Positions 51,673 through 61,345 are shown, counted from the first letter of the stretch. The stretch is DNA of 64,000 nucleotides from Flavilitoribacter nigricans DSM 23189 = NBRC 102662 (GCF_002646595.1 NZ_PDUD01000031.1:62001-126000); one strand, 5' to 3'. The notes: generated by a model not told the origin, from the letters alone. Translations and numbers: made by a program.

Positions 51673-53964
51673 ATGCACAAACTAATACCTCTCTATATAC
51701 TCTTATCATGCGGGTCGGGCCTCTACGGACAAAGCGGAAGCGTACGCGGCCAGATCTTTTCCGGTGATCAACCGCTGGAATTCGCGTCTGTCGCTCTGCT
51801 TCGTACCAGCTGGGGCAGCATCAGCGATACGGCCGGCTATTTCCTGATCGAAGCGGTTCCCTACGGTGAATACCAGATAGAAGTGAGTATGCTGGGCTTT
51901 GTTTCCCGACGCAGATCCATCACCATCGATGCCCAAAACCAGGACGTGACGGTAGACTTTCAACTTGAGCCATCCCAACTGGATCTGGACGAAGTGGTCG
52001 TCTCCGGTACGATGAAAACCGTCAGCCGGCTGGATAGCCCGGTGCCCGTAGAAGTCTACCGCGATGATTTTTTCAAGGCTAACCCTACCCCATCGGTTTT
52101 TGAATCCCTGCAAAATGTAAATGGAGTACGCCCCCAACTCAACTGCAATGTGTGTAATACCGGAGACATCCACATCAATGGTTTGGAAGGCCCCTATACC
52201 ATGGTGCTGATCGACGGCATGCCGATCGTCAGTGGCCTTTCTACGGTTTACGGACTTACCGGTATTCCGCAATCGCTGATCGAGCGGGTAGAAGTGGTCA
52301 AAGGGCCCGCTTCTACGCTGTACGGATCGGAAGCCGTGGGTGGACTGATCAACATCATTACCCGCAACCCCGGCAGCGCGCCCCAGTTCTCGGCGGATAT
52401 TTTTGGTACCAGTTGGGGTGAGCTCAATACGGATCTCGGGCTGCGTTTTGGCCTCGGTAAAAAAGCGAGTTCCCTATTGGGCGTGAATTATTTTAACTAC
52501 CAGCAGCCCATTGATCACAATGGGGACGGCTTTACGGATGTTACCCTGCAGGACCGGATCTCCGTTTTCAACAAATGGAGTATCGACCGTCCGCAGAACC
52601 GGACATTCTCCTTCGCCGGACGTTATGTGTACGAAGATCGCTGGGGCGGTGAAATGAACTGGGCCAAACCCTACCGGGGCGGCGACGAAGTGTACGGAGA
52701 AAGCATCTATACCAACCGCTGGGAAGCCTTTGGGATCTATCAGTTGCCGACCACGGAGCTGATCAATTTCCAGTTCAGCGCTAACGGTCACGATCAGAAT
52801 TCGGTCTATGGCAATACCACCTACTTGGCCCAACAGTATATCGGTTTCGGGCAACTGAGCTGGCATAAAGAACTCGGCCTGCGGCACAGCTTTTTATTGG
52901 GTACCGCTTTCCGCTACACCTATTACGATGATGACACGCCGGCCACCGCGGCTTTTGAACCGGATGGCGGCGACGGCAATGCGCCCTCGGTCACTTATCT
53001 GCCGGGCATTTTCGTGCAGGATGAAATTGCGCTGCATGCGAACCACAAGCTACTCCTCGGCCTGCGTTACGATCACAACAGTCTGCACGGCGGCATCCTG
53101 TCGCCGCGGATCAATTACAAATGGAGTTCCAGTGATAAAAAGAGTACCCTGCGGATCAGCGCCGGGAACGGCTACCGGGTAGCGAATGTCTTTACCGAAG
53201 ACCACGCGGCCCTAACCGGGGCCCGGCAGGTCGTTTTTATCGGTGATCTGCAACCGGAAACCTCCTGGAACGCCAATATTAATGTGGTGAGAAAGATCTT
53301 TACCCGTAATAATACGATCATCAGCCTGGACGCCACGGCTTTCTATACCTACTTCAACAACCGGATCATTGCCGACTACGAGACCAACCCCAATCAGATC
53401 ATTTACGCCAATCTGGACGGCCACGCGATCTCGCGGGGTGTATCGCTGAATGTGGACCTCGCCTTTCCTTCGGGTTTCAATGTGGTGGCCGGACTGACCG
53501 GTATGGATGTTTTCGCGGAAGAGAACGGCGTAAAAACCCAACAGATCCTCACCGAGTCCTATTCCGGGGTCTGGAATATCAACTATACTTTTCCTGAACT
53601 GGATCTTAAGATCGATTACACGGGCAATGTGTACGGCCCGATGCGCCTGCCCCGGCTCAGTGATACGGACCCACGGGCGGCCGAATCTCCCTGGTGGAGT
53701 ATTCAAAACCTGCAACTGACCAAAAGCTTCGGAAAAAACTGGGAGATCTACGCCGGAGTGAAGAACCTGCTTAATTTCACCCCTCCCGCCAACAGCATCG
53801 CCCGGGCCTTTGATCCCTTCGATCGCGGGGTCACCTTTGATGAACAGGGGCAGGTGGTGGCTACGGCGAATAACCCATACGCCCTCACCTTCGATCCCAG
53901 CTATGTATTTGCACCCAATCAGGGGATCAGGGGCTTTCTGGGTTTCAGATATACCGTAAGATGA
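51673..53964 (+). CDS. TonB-dependent receptor (iron/chelate type)
   Basis: A 763-residue receptor. Signal peptide LIPLYILLSCGSGLYGQ, CarboxypepD_reg-like domain (VRGQIFSGDQPLEFASVALL, about residues 24-110), plug (DEVVVSGTMKTVSRLDSPVPVEV; INGLEGPYTMVLIDGMPIVSGL; VEVVKGPASTLYGSEAVGGLINIITRNP) and barrel ending in FLGFRYTVR. The plug resembles siderophore, haem and colicin receptors. A thioredoxin gene overlaps the stop by 4 bases, and the whole unit is divergent from the imelysin operon with matching operators. Substrate unknown; iron chelate or haem is likely. Confidence 0.9.
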   Translation: MHKLIPLYILLSCGSGLYGQSGSVRGQIFSGDQPLEFASVALLRTSWGSISDTAGYFLIEAVPYGEYQIEVSMLGFVSRRRSITIDAQNQDVTVDFQLEPSQLDLDEVVVSGTMKTVSRLDSPVPVEVYRDDFFKANPTPSVFESLQNVNGVRPQLNCNVCNTGDIHINGLEGPYTMVLIDGMPIVSGLSTVYGLTGIPQSLIERVEVVKGPASTLYGSEAVGGLINIITRNPGSAPQFSADIFGTSWGELNTDLGLRFGLGKKASSLLGVNYFNYQQPIDHNGDGFTDVTLQDRISVFNKWSIDRPQNRTFSFAGRYVYEDRWGGEMNWAKPYRGGDEVYGESIYTNRWEAFGIYQLPTTELINFQFSANGHDQNSVYGNTTYLAQQYIGFGQLSWHKELGLRHSFLLGTAFRYTYYDDDTPATAAFEPDGGDGNAPSVTYLPGIFVQDEIALHANHKLLLGLRYDHNSLHGGILSPRINYKWSSSDKKSTLRISAGNGYRVANVFTEDHAALTGARQVVFIGDLQPETSWNANINVVRKIFTRNNTIISLDATAFYTYFNNRIIADYETNPNQIIYANLDGHAISRGVSLNVDLAFPSGFNVVAGLTGMDVFAEENGVKTQQILTESYSGVWNINYTFPELDLKIDYTGNVYGPMRLPRLSDTDPRAAESPWWSIQNLQLTKSFGKNWEIYAGVKNLLNFTPPANSIARAFDPFDRGVTFDEQGQVVATANNPYALTFDPSYVFAPNQGIRGFLGFRYTVR

Positions 53965-54440
53965 GCGGGGCGGTAAAAATAGGAAAGACGCTGGTGCTGC
54001 TGGTCCTGCTCTGCAGTGGACTACAGCTACACGCCCAGGCGGTGCAATGGACTGCTTTTGCCGATCTGCCGGATAGCCTGCGCCGGGCTCCCAAACCGGT
54101 ACTGCTGTTCATTCATACGGATTGGTGTAAGTACTGTGCTCTGCAGGATCACAATACCTTTCAAAATGAACAGGTCAGTGAGAAGATCAATGGGAATTTC
54201 TATGCGCTTCGCCTCGACGCGGAGTCCCGGGATGCGCTTATCTTTTTGAACCGGAATTACGAAGGCGCACAGGATGGTTACCACGAACTGGCCGAGATGC
54301 TCGCCAAAAAAGATGGACAGATCATTTTTCCGACCACGATCCTCCTTTCGGAAAAACTACAACTGCGGGAAAGATGGTGCGGATTTGTCAGTCCAGCGGT
54401 GTTGATACCCTACCTACAGGGGCCGCCTGCGGCCCCGTAA
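53961..54440 (+). CDS. Exported thioredoxin-fold protein
   Basis: A 159-residue protein with a signal peptide (TLVLLVLLCSGLQLHAQ) and a thioredoxin-like fold with active-site WCKYC (about residues 55-59) in FIHTDWCKYCALQ, and a cis-Pro in FPTTILL. It belongs to the DUF255/thioredoxin_7-like group. It overlaps the TonB receptor stop codon (ATGA), so it is translationally coupled and may maintain disulphides or reduce the metal chelate in the periplasm; this role is inferred. Its stop is preceded by a GC-rich hairpin shared with the convergent gene. Confidence 0.85.
   Translation: MSGAVKIGKTLVLLVLLCSGLQLHAQAVQWTAFADLPDSLRRAPKPVLLFIHTDWCKYCALQDHNTFQNEQVSEKINGNFYALRLDAESRDALIFLNRNYEGAQDGYHELAEMLAKKDGQIIFPTTILLSEKLQLRERWCGFVSPAVLIPYLQGPPAAP
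54419..54436. terminator. GC-rich hairpin at the junction of convergent genes
   Basis: GGGGCCGC-CT-GCGGCCCC, 8-bp perfect stem with a 2-base loop, lies inside the last codons of the thioredoxin gene and 15 bases past the convergent gene's stop codon. No T-tract. Confidence 0.4.
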
Positions 54441-54450
54441 GCCCGACGGA

Positions 54451-56208
54451 TCAGCGCACCTCTTTCACCACTTCCAGGCTGCCCGCCGAACTCCCCAGAT
54501 GCCCTTCCGGCGAAACGCCTTCCAACCGGATCTCGAAATTCCCTACCGCATCGCCGGTAAAGAAACGGACCGTCGCTTTTCCCTGCTCATCCGTGTGTAC
54601 GGACGGGTCCCAGTACAGTGTATTCCGAAAATCCGGCAAGCGGCTATCCGGCTGAGCGGCATAATCCGGGACACTGAACTGCCGCTCCGGCAGCAGGGTC
54701 AGGAAGGATCGCTGCAGGGCATTTTCCGGCAAACGAAAACAGCGGCCGTCCTTCTCGAAAGAGATCAACTGAATAACCCCATTGTAAAAGAGCGGATTGA
54801 GCCAGAAGGGCTCGGTAACGATCTCGGCCGTTTCGATGAGTTTATTATTGATCTTTAGAAAAGTGCGCTGGTCAAATACCGGTACACCGTCCACCAGCAG
54901 CAGCGGTTTCGGATCCTCGAAGGGACTCTCCCATTCGTTGATCACTTCCACGCGTTCGCTGCCGTATTTCCCCTTTACCGCTACTTCCAGTACGATCTCG
55001 AAAAAGAATTCCGGCAGGGGGAAACGATTGTAATCATCAAGTCGGTAAAGCGCCTCGGGTTGCCCAAAAAACGGGATACTGTCAAAATGATTTCCGACTT
55101 CGTATACCGGCGGTAGTTCGAAGGATTGATAAGATTGCCGGACCTGGGCATTGACCAGAGCCGCATTGGCCACCGGCACCCAGTCGGGAGGCAAAATAAA
55201 AGTCGTTTGATCTTTCGCTGCGATCGGATGAAATTCATCGGTCAGTTCCATGCGCAGGTTGCGGGTCTCTTCCGGATGGGTTTGCAGTACGACCTGACGC
55301 AAACCGTACAGTTCTGGCAATAGAAAGGAGAAATTCCCCGCTTCATCCGTCCTGGCCATATACACCCGGGCCACGTCTCCCGGAAATGCCAGAAAGATAT
55401 CCGCATCCGCAGCGCCGGATTGAGTAACCTCATCGATCACCTTTCCGCTCAGGTTCATACCCCGATCTTCGGGTGCGTAGCGAATACTGCCGGGAGCAAC
55501 GGCCGGGCGCCCCGCCGGACGGCTCCCTTCCTGAAACAGGGGTACCGTGCCTGTATTTTCGGTAGCCTGCAGCGCAACGGCCAGGGATAGGTCCGCGGAT
55601 ACCGGACGGCCCGCAGCGTCGGTCGTGGTGATCTCCAGCACCGCTTCACTGCGCTGGCCCACAGTTGCCTGAACGGTTTCTATCTGGATATTCAGCGAAC
55701 GGGCCGGATCGACCGTTAAAGTCGGGTGCTCCGGCACAAAACCGGCATAATCACCGGCCCGGGCTGCATCCGCCCGGACGACGGCCTGCCCTGGATTCAG
55801 AATGATCAGTTTTGAGCGGGCAAAGTCCGTTTCTGCTCCGTTGCGCATCGCCTGGGTGTACGCGCGCAGGACGTAGCTGCCACTGTTGAGCGCCTGCGGT
55901 AATTCAATGGAACCATTGCCCTGCCCTGCGTTCAGATCTATTTTCACCCGGGAAACCGGTATCCGGTCCGGGCTGATCAACTCCACGTAAGCTACCTGGC
56001 TGAAATCGGACAACTGATCGGTATCCGCCGCAAAAGCCAGCAAGCGGAACCAGATCACTTCGCCGCTGATATACAACTGCCGGTCCGTATGAACCAGCAG
56101 ACGCTCCGCCACCAACTCCGCCGGCACCTCCGTACCGGTCGTTTGCGCCCGGATGGCTAAAGGCAGCACCATCAGGACCAGGCATACGAGAGATCTGAAA
56201 ATTTGCAT
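54451..56208 (-). CDS. Exported macroglobulin-like (MG2-type) protein of a DUF4249 operon
   Basis: From ATG 56208 (585 residues). Signal peptide (SLVCLVLMVLPLAIRAQ), then VHTDRQLYISGEVIWFRLLAF, the start of an alpha-2-macroglobulin MG2-type beta domain, further Ig-like domains (LNLSGKVIDEVTQSGAADADIFLAF type), and a C-terminal segment with PLLLVDGVPVFD resembling a receptor plug. Proteins of this build accompany TonB receptor/DUF4249 pairs in Bacteroidota; function unknown. It is the last gene of the operon, 53 bases after DUF4249. The frame to 56316 overlaps the DUF4249 gene and lacks a signal. Confidence 0.72.
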   Translation of the reverse strand: MQIFRSLVCLVLMVLPLAIRAQTTGTEVPAELVAERLLVHTDRQLYISGEVIWFRLLAFAADTDQLSDFSQVAYVELISPDRIPVSRVKIDLNAGQGNGSIELPQALNSGSYVLRAYTQAMRNGAETDFARSKLIILNPGQAVVRADAARAGDYAGFVPEHPTLTVDPARSLNIQIETVQATVGQRSEAVLEITTTDAAGRPVSADLSLAVALQATENTGTVPLFQEGSRPAGRPAVAPGSIRYAPEDRGMNLSGKVIDEVTQSGAADADIFLAFPGDVARVYMARTDEAGNFSFLLPELYGLRQVVLQTHPEETRNLRMELTDEFHPIAAKDQTTFILPPDWVPVANAALVNAQVRQSYQSFELPPVYEVGNHFDSIPFFGQPEALYRLDDYNRFPLPEFFFEIVLEVAVKGKYGSERVEVINEWESPFEDPKPLLLVDGVPVFDQRTFLKINNKLIETAEIVTEPFWLNPLFYNGVIQLISFEKDGRCFRLPENALQRSFLTLLPERQFSVPDYAAQPDSRLPDFRNTLYWDPSVHTDEQGKATVRFFTGDAVGNFEIRLEGVSPEGHLGSSAGSLEVVKEVR

Positions 56209-56261
56209 ATATCCTAATTTATTCAATTTGTCCTTGATTAATTGGATGACCGATGATCGGT

Positions 56262-57461
56262 CTACCAGAACTCCGGTTCGATATTCGTGGCCCCGAGGGC
56301 TGAACAACGGGCGCATTCCGGCGTAGTTACCTGATATCCGTTGGGATTACCAAATAGGTCATAGGAATAATTGTACAGTAACTTACCGGAGTAGCGGATC
56401 TCATTGTAGAGGTCCCGCAAATTGTAGGCAAGCGTATCTACGGAGCAATCGGGTCCGTAGGGCGGATTTAAGCCCATCGGCAATTCGTCCCGGTTGATGA
56501 ATATGCGTTTGGAATTGCTCCCCGCTACCCCAAAGTAACCCAACACGGGAATATCACGCCCGTCCGAACTGTGCACATTGCCGAAGATCTCATTCGGGAT
56601 CGGATCGAAAAGGCTACCGGTAGTCTGGTTAGTCGCCTCGATCGTGCGCAGATACTCGTAGTAATCTTCAGAAATAGCGTACTGGCGCACTAGCAGGCTG
56701 TACCGCAGGTAAAGTCGCGGCGTCCGGTTATTCACATAAAGCAGGGGATAGCCTTCGATCTTATCCTGGGAAAAACTTTCGGTAGAGGCGATGAATATTT
56801 TGGTGGATTCTACAGATTTCCAGCAGCGATAGCCTTCCAGTTCGTTCAGCGGGATCTCGAAAATGGTATCCCTTCCCCGGGCCGGCGGATTGCCGAATTT
56901 AGGTATCAGCAGCGGTGGGTAAGTCAATCCGTAACGGTAGGTCTCCACGTATTCCCAGCGATAGAAACGCGTATTGTTTTCGGTGTCTTCGGTATCCAGG
57001 TACAGTTGAATTCCCTTGAAGGGGAACAAGTCCGGGTTATCCCGCTCCCGTTCTTCGTATTGATAGTAGACATCTTTGATCGGAGGTGAAGATTTCAGGG
57101 TTTCCCAGTCCGATTCGAACTGATTACCCTCCGGAGTAATGACCAACAGCCGGTAATTCACCCCGGCGCGCCCCGAAACAACCGCCGGATCATTCTGATA
57201 TTTCCCGGGGGATGTCTCTGTAAATTCGATCCGGTTACCCTGTTCGTCCTCTACCGCTACGGTAGCTCCCACCACCAGTTCGGGCGCGCCGCCCGAGTAG
57301 GCGTAAGAACGGGAAAGCAAAACCGTTGAGGTATCTTCGCCATCTGTAAAGATGCCGTCCACCACCAGGGTGCTGTCGTATTCGCCAACTTCCGGCTCGT
57401 AGGGCTCCACACAACTGTATACCGAAAGGGCCAGGAGTACAAAGTAGATGCACTTTTTCAT
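56262..57461 (-). CDS. DUF4249 lipoprotein
   Basis: A 399-residue lipoprotein (FVLLALSVYSCVEPYEP, Cys17). The N-terminal YDSTLVVDGIFTDGEDTSTVLLSRSYAY and GATVAVEDEQGNRIEF segments are typical of DUF4249, as is the later TNQTTGSLFDPIPNEIFGNVHSS segment. Members are probably surface partners of TonB receptors, comparable in position to SusD but unrelated in sequence. It overlaps the receptor stop codon by 4 bases (ATGA). Confidence 0.88.
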   Translation of the reverse strand: MKKCIYFVLLALSVYSCVEPYEPEVGEYDSTLVVDGIFTDGEDTSTVLLSRSYAYSGGAPELVVGATVAVEDEQGNRIEFTETSPGKYQNDPAVVSGRAGVNYRLLVITPEGNQFESDWETLKSSPPIKDVYYQYEERERDNPDLFPFKGIQLYLDTEDTENNTRFYRWEYVETYRYGLTYPPLLIPKFGNPPARGRDTIFEIPLNELEGYRCWKSVESTKIFIASTESFSQDKIEGYPLLYVNNRTPRLYLRYSLLVRQYAISEDYYEYLRTIEATNQTTGSLFDPIPNEIFGNVHSSDGRDIPVLGYFGVAGSNSKRIFINRDELPMGLNPPYGPDCSVDTLAYNLRDLYNEIRYSGKLLYNYSYDLFGNPNGYQVTTPECARCSALGATNIEPEFW

Positions 57462-60217
57462 ATTCTGAAATTGTAAGTCAGTGTGAAGAAGGGTTTACCG
57501 AAAATAGAAAGCTGATAGCCGCGGGCCGTAGTGCCGTCACTCACAAAATAGATGGAGTAGACATTCTGCCGGCCGGTTACGTTGTACAGCGACAAAGACC
57601 ACGAACTGTGGGCCAGTTTTTTCAGTTTATGGCTTCCCTCCAGATTGACGGACAGGTCCCAGCGAAAATAGTCGGGTACCCGGAATTCGTTGCGCCGTGA
57701 ATACTGCAGCCGCACGCCATTGGCATACTGGTATTTGGCAACCGGTATGGTGATGGGCCGCCCCGTACTGTAGGCGATGTTCGTGGAAAAGCTGAACCGG
57801 CGGGAGGCCCGGTAAAACGCCACGAAACTGAAATCGTGCGGTTTATCAAAATTGGTCGGGAACCATTCTCCCTGATTGATACGATCTTCCGCGTAGGGGC
57901 TATCCGCCCGGAAGCGCGTTCTGGAATAGGTATAGCTCATCCAGCCGTTGAGTTTCCGGCCATTCTTCTTGAAGAGTACTTCCAGTCCGTAGGCCCGGCC
58001 TTCTCCGTTGACTACATCCGTTTCCAAACGGTCATTCAGCAGCAGTTCGGCCCCGGCCTTGTACTCCACCATATTCCGGATGAGTTTATAATAGCCTTCC
58101 AGAGAAAACTCCAGGCGGTCCTCCAGCATATTTTTGAAGAGCCCCAGCGAAAACTGATCGCCCGTCTGCGGGCGAATGTGGGAGTCCGATAATTTCCAGG
58201 TGGCCGTCGGGGATACCGTAGCCGAATTGAACAGCATACTCAGGTACTGTCGATTTCGGTTGAAAGCGGCTTTCAGGGAGGAATTGGGGCCCAGCGAGTA
58301 GCGCAGAGACATCCGGTATTCCGGTCCGCCGTACCGCTGCACGATGGAGCCGCCCGAATACAGGGTGCTGTCCACGATATTCTCTTCGATGCGGGCGGCG
58401 TTCTCCTGGTAATTGTACACCTTTTGCGGCCCCAGGAACAAATACTGGGTCAGCCGCAAGCCGGCCTGTACCGAGAATTTGTCCGAAACCGTCCATTCGT
58501 CACTGACGTAGATACTGCCTTCCAATGCCCGTTCTTTATCAAGTTGCCGCGGCACCACGATGGATTCGGGGCTATCGGGCTCGATGCTTCCCGGATCCAG
58601 CCGGTAGTTGATCAGGCCCGCCCCGAAGTTAATCTGATGCTTATCATCAGGAGCGTAGGAAAAATGTGCCTTCCCTTCCAGGTGATCGATCTGATAAGCC
58701 AGATCAAAGGACCGGATCGCCTGCGCATCACTGCCTACATTGAAGCGGTAATGACTGTAGATCCCGGAAAAAGTACCGAACAGTTTTTCGCCGAAACCTT
58801 TCCGGTAATTCACCACCGCGTTTCGGTTTTGGTAAGCGAAGGTGGTATCTCCGTTCAGTTTAAAGAAATCCCGGCTTAAGTACAGCGAAGCGTCGAGCTG
58901 GTCGTTCTGCCCGATGCGGGTTTTATAGCGGGTGGTCAGGTCATAGTAATTGGCACGGCTGTTGCGAAAGGAAGCATCCCGGATACGCTTCAGGATCCAG
59001 TCGGAATAAGTACTCCGGCCGCTGACGATCAGCGAAGACCGGTCTTTCACGATGGGCCCTTCCACGGTGATCCGGCTGGTTACGGGACTGATCCCTCCTT
59101 TCAGGCTCCAGTCTTCCAGATCTCCCTGTTTCATTTCCAGGTCCAGGACCGAAGAGATCCGACCACCGAATTTGGCGGGAATACTACTCTTGTAGAGTTC
59201 GAATCCCTCGATCACGTCCGGGCTAAAGGAAGAGGAAAACCCGAAAAGGTGAGAAGCGTTAAATACAGGGGCGCCGTTGAGCAGGATCAGGTTCTGATCC
59301 GAGCCACCGCCGCGAACGTTGATACCCGATGAGAATTCCCCGACCGTTTGCACCCCGGGCAGCATCAGCGCCGAACGGACGATGTCTACCTCTCCCAGCA
59401 GGGCCGGCAGTTGCTTGATGGTTTCGATCTTTAGCGCCTCCACGCCCATCTGGGTACTGCGGACGTGTTCCTGCCGGTTGGCCCGCACCACCACTTCTTC
59501 CATATCGAGGATGAGGGCTCCGAGTCCGGCATTTACCTGTCCGCCGGCAAACAGCTGGACATTACGACTGGTCTCTTTTAAACCGATACTCTGGTACAGG
59601 ATGCGGTATTTGCCCTGGGGGAGATTGAGCTCGTAGTAGCCCAGGGAATCGGTTGTCGTCCCGGATTGCAGTTCCTCCACAAACACGATGGCTTCCGGCA
59701 GGGGCCGGTCGGTGTCGGTATTACGGACAAAACCGCTCAGTTTTACCCGCGGTTTTTGCTCCGGTGCAGCCGGATCACCAATGATGATCCATTCGGTCTC
59801 AAAATCTTTAAGCTGGCGTTCGGCAGCCGAAATTACCGCAACATTCTCGGCACTGTTCCGGGCGGCTATCTCCGCCGGATCCATCAACTGGATCTCCGGT
59901 CGGATCGTTTTACCCTGCGTCAGGATCACCTGACCGTTGGGCTGAATGAAAAAGTGGTAATCCGTATCGGCGAAAGTCGAAGTCAGCACTTCGGATAAGG
60001 TCGCCGGCGTCTGATTCTGGACCACCTGCAGCTCACTCGTCCAGCCCGGAAAATAGTAGAACTGCAAATCATGCGCGGCCTCCACTTCGGTAACGAATGT
60101 GGTAAAAGCCTGGCCATTAAAATTTTTATTGAGTATATATTCCGGATCGCCGGACTGCCCGCTAAGCACGGCCAGCAGGCCGAGTTGCAGGCCTAACAGT
60201 AAGGTATATCTTTTCAT
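57458..60217 (-). CDS. TonB-dependent receptor with STN and carboxypeptidase-regulatory domains
   Basis: From ATG 60217 (919 residues). A signal (LLLGLQLGLLAVLSGQ) precedes a secretin/TonB short N-terminal (STN) domain (residues about 25-100), a CarboxypepD_reg domain (VKLSGFVRNTDTDRPLPEAIVFVEEL, near 160-245), plug (INVRGGGSDQNLILLNGAPVFNASHLFGF) and a long barrel. STN domains usually contact a FecR-type anti-sigma factor, yet no fecIR pair is adjacent. It overlaps the genes on both sides by 4 bases. The substrate is unknown; no SusD gene is present. Confidence 0.88.
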   Translation of the reverse strand: MKRYTLLLGLQLGLLAVLSGQSGDPEYILNKNFNGQAFTTFVTEVEAAHDLQFYYFPGWTSELQVVQNQTPATLSEVLTSTFADTDYHFFIQPNGQVILTQGKTIRPEIQLMDPAEIAARNSAENVAVISAAERQLKDFETEWIIIGDPAAPEQKPRVKLSGFVRNTDTDRPLPEAIVFVEELQSGTTTDSLGYYELNLPQGKYRILYQSIGLKETSRNVQLFAGGQVNAGLGALILDMEEVVVRANRQEHVRSTQMGVEALKIETIKQLPALLGEVDIVRSALMLPGVQTVGEFSSGINVRGGGSDQNLILLNGAPVFNASHLFGFSSSFSPDVIEGFELYKSSIPAKFGGRISSVLDLEMKQGDLEDWSLKGGISPVTSRITVEGPIVKDRSSLIVSGRSTYSDWILKRIRDASFRNSRANYYDLTTRYKTRIGQNDQLDASLYLSRDFFKLNGDTTFAYQNRNAVVNYRKGFGEKLFGTFSGIYSHYRFNVGSDAQAIRSFDLAYQIDHLEGKAHFSYAPDDKHQINFGAGLINYRLDPGSIEPDSPESIVVPRQLDKERALEGSIYVSDEWTVSDKFSVQAGLRLTQYLFLGPQKVYNYQENAARIEENIVDSTLYSGGSIVQRYGGPEYRMSLRYSLGPNSSLKAAFNRNRQYLSMLFNSATVSPTATWKLSDSHIRPQTGDQFSLGLFKNMLEDRLEFSLEGYYKLIRNMVEYKAGAELLLNDRLETDVVNGEGRAYGLEVLFKKNGRKLNGWMSYTYSRTRFRADSPYAEDRINQGEWFPTNFDKPHDFSFVAFYRASRRFSFSTNIAYSTGRPITIPVAKYQYANGVRLQYSRRNEFRVPDYFRWDLSVNLEGSHKLKKLAHSSWSLSLYNVTGRQNVYSIYFVSDGTTARGYQLSIFGKPFFTLTYNFRI

Positions 60218-60927
60218 TGCCGGTCGGGTTGAAGCGTATTTAAAAAACGGACAATGGCTACCCATTCCTCATCGGTAGCGCTCTTAAACCGGATCCTCTG
60301 ATTTTTGATAAAACCGGAAAGTTCCTGCCGGTTGGCCTTACCGGCGGCGGCGAGCAGTGTTTTCCGGTTGCGTATCCGGTGAACGGTGCCGTCGATCAGT
60401 AGAAAACGGCGATCGTTCCGGGTAAAATAGTTGATCAGGGTCTTGTCTTCTTCCTGTATTTCCAGGGAACGTTTAATCAAAAACGTAACCTTATCGGCAA
60501 AGGCCTTTTCGTAGTAACCCGGCCGCAGCGGCAAGGAGGCATAGGGACTAAGGGCCAGATTGACGAATTGCCGGTCGCCGATATTAAAGTGTTCTACCTG
60601 CTTTCGGTTCAGACGAATAAAATAGAGTTTTGCCCCCTTCTGATTCAGGAGGATCAGATCATCCAGATAGATATCGTACCAGACCGGCATGTCCGTATAC
60701 AACTTGCCCTGCATCTGGATATCTTCCAGGCTCCAGTCTTTCGTCAGAAACGGACTTCCCTTGATGGGAAAGTAATTGGGGGAATACAGGCGACCCTGTA
60801 CCAGATTGTCCAGGTCTTCCTTAAAGGTGGGGGGCTTTTCGGCAATTTCCTGAGCAGTCGCAACAGGAAGTAGCCAACAGCAAAAGCCTCCCAGCAGGAG
60901 GCATTTCAGCAGATGGGATACGTGCAT
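60214..60927 (-). CDS. Exported protein of unknown function, first gene of the DUF4249 operon
   Basis: A 237-residue protein with a signal peptide (CLLLGGFCCWLLPVATAQ). The mature part is mixed alpha/beta (GRLYSPNYFPIKGSPFLTKDWSLEDIQMQGK, then WYDIYLDDLILLNQKG) without recognised motifs. It overlaps the receptor start by 4 bases, so it is co-translated with it. Position suggests a periplasmic or surface accessory. Confidence 0.65.
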   Translation of the reverse strand: MHVSHLLKCLLLGGFCCWLLPVATAQEIAEKPPTFKEDLDNLVQGRLYSPNYFPIKGSPFLTKDWSLEDIQMQGKLYTDMPVWYDIYLDDLILLNQKGAKLYFIRLNRKQVEHFNIGDRQFVNLALSPYASLPLRPGYYEKAFADKVTFLIKRSLEIQEEDKTLINYFTRNDRRFLLIDGTVHRIRNRKTLLAAAGKANRQELSGFIKNQRIRFKSATDEEWVAIVRFLNTLQPDRQ

Positions 60928-61147
60928 ATAAGCACCGGTTTAAAGTGTTTAAAGCTGTTTTTGTTATGGCCTTTAGCTAGCGGTCAATAGTCAAAAAATA
61001 ACCGGTAACCAGTTTGAAAAACCAAACCCAAACTGCTTTTAAAGTTTTTCGTTTTTTAAGCCCCTAAATAAACAAAATAAATCCGAGCTTTCTATCCTAT
61101 ACTGTTGTCTGTAAATTGACGAAGGGTCCACTTGTACCAAAAAAGAT

Positions 61148-61155
61148 TACCTTTG
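61148..61155 (+). promoter_or_regulatory. -7 promoter element before the cobalamin riboswitch
   Basis: TACCTTTG is an exact TAnnTTTG match placed immediately before the riboswitch. The gap upstream (60928-61147) is AT-rich with no gene; the nearest TTG (61132) is too close, so the -33 is unclear. Confidence 0.5.
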
Positions 61156-61345
61156 TGTCGCTTAGGTGATCGTTTTGTTGATCCCGGTGGTTCGCAATCG
61201 ATCTTAAAAGGGAATCCGGTGTAAATCCGGAGCAGTCCCCGCTGCTGTAAGTTCTGTACATTTTCCGGCATAACGCCACTGCCCAATCATCAGGGTGGGA
61301 AGGCGCCGGCAAAAAGAACGAGCCAGAAGACCTGCCTGATGTCAT
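61156..61345 (+). promoter_or_regulatory. Cobalamin (B12) riboswitch
   Basis: Conserved landmarks appear in the right order: GGTGGTTCG (61186-61194), AAAAGGGAATCCGGTG (61206-61221), AAATCCGGAGCAGTCCCCGC (61223-61242), TGCTGTAA, GCCACTG (61275-61281), GGGAAGG (61297-61303) and the 3' box GCCAGAAGACCTGCCTG (61322-61338). A downstream hairpin GACCGT-CCGAA-ACGGTC (61354-61370) may belong to the expression platform. It should lower expression of the following receptor when adenosyl- or related cobalamin is plentiful. Confidence 0.93.

Noticed and set aside
57458-60217. Polysaccharide utilisation locus (SusC/SusD)
   Set aside because: The receptor is followed by DUF4249, not a SusD family gene, and no glycan enzymes are in the operon. 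The chitinase at 6642 is 50 kb away.
61097-61345. Short minus-strand frames across the B12 riboswitch
   Set aside because: They are explained by the structured RNA leader; no domain or signal peptide is convincing.
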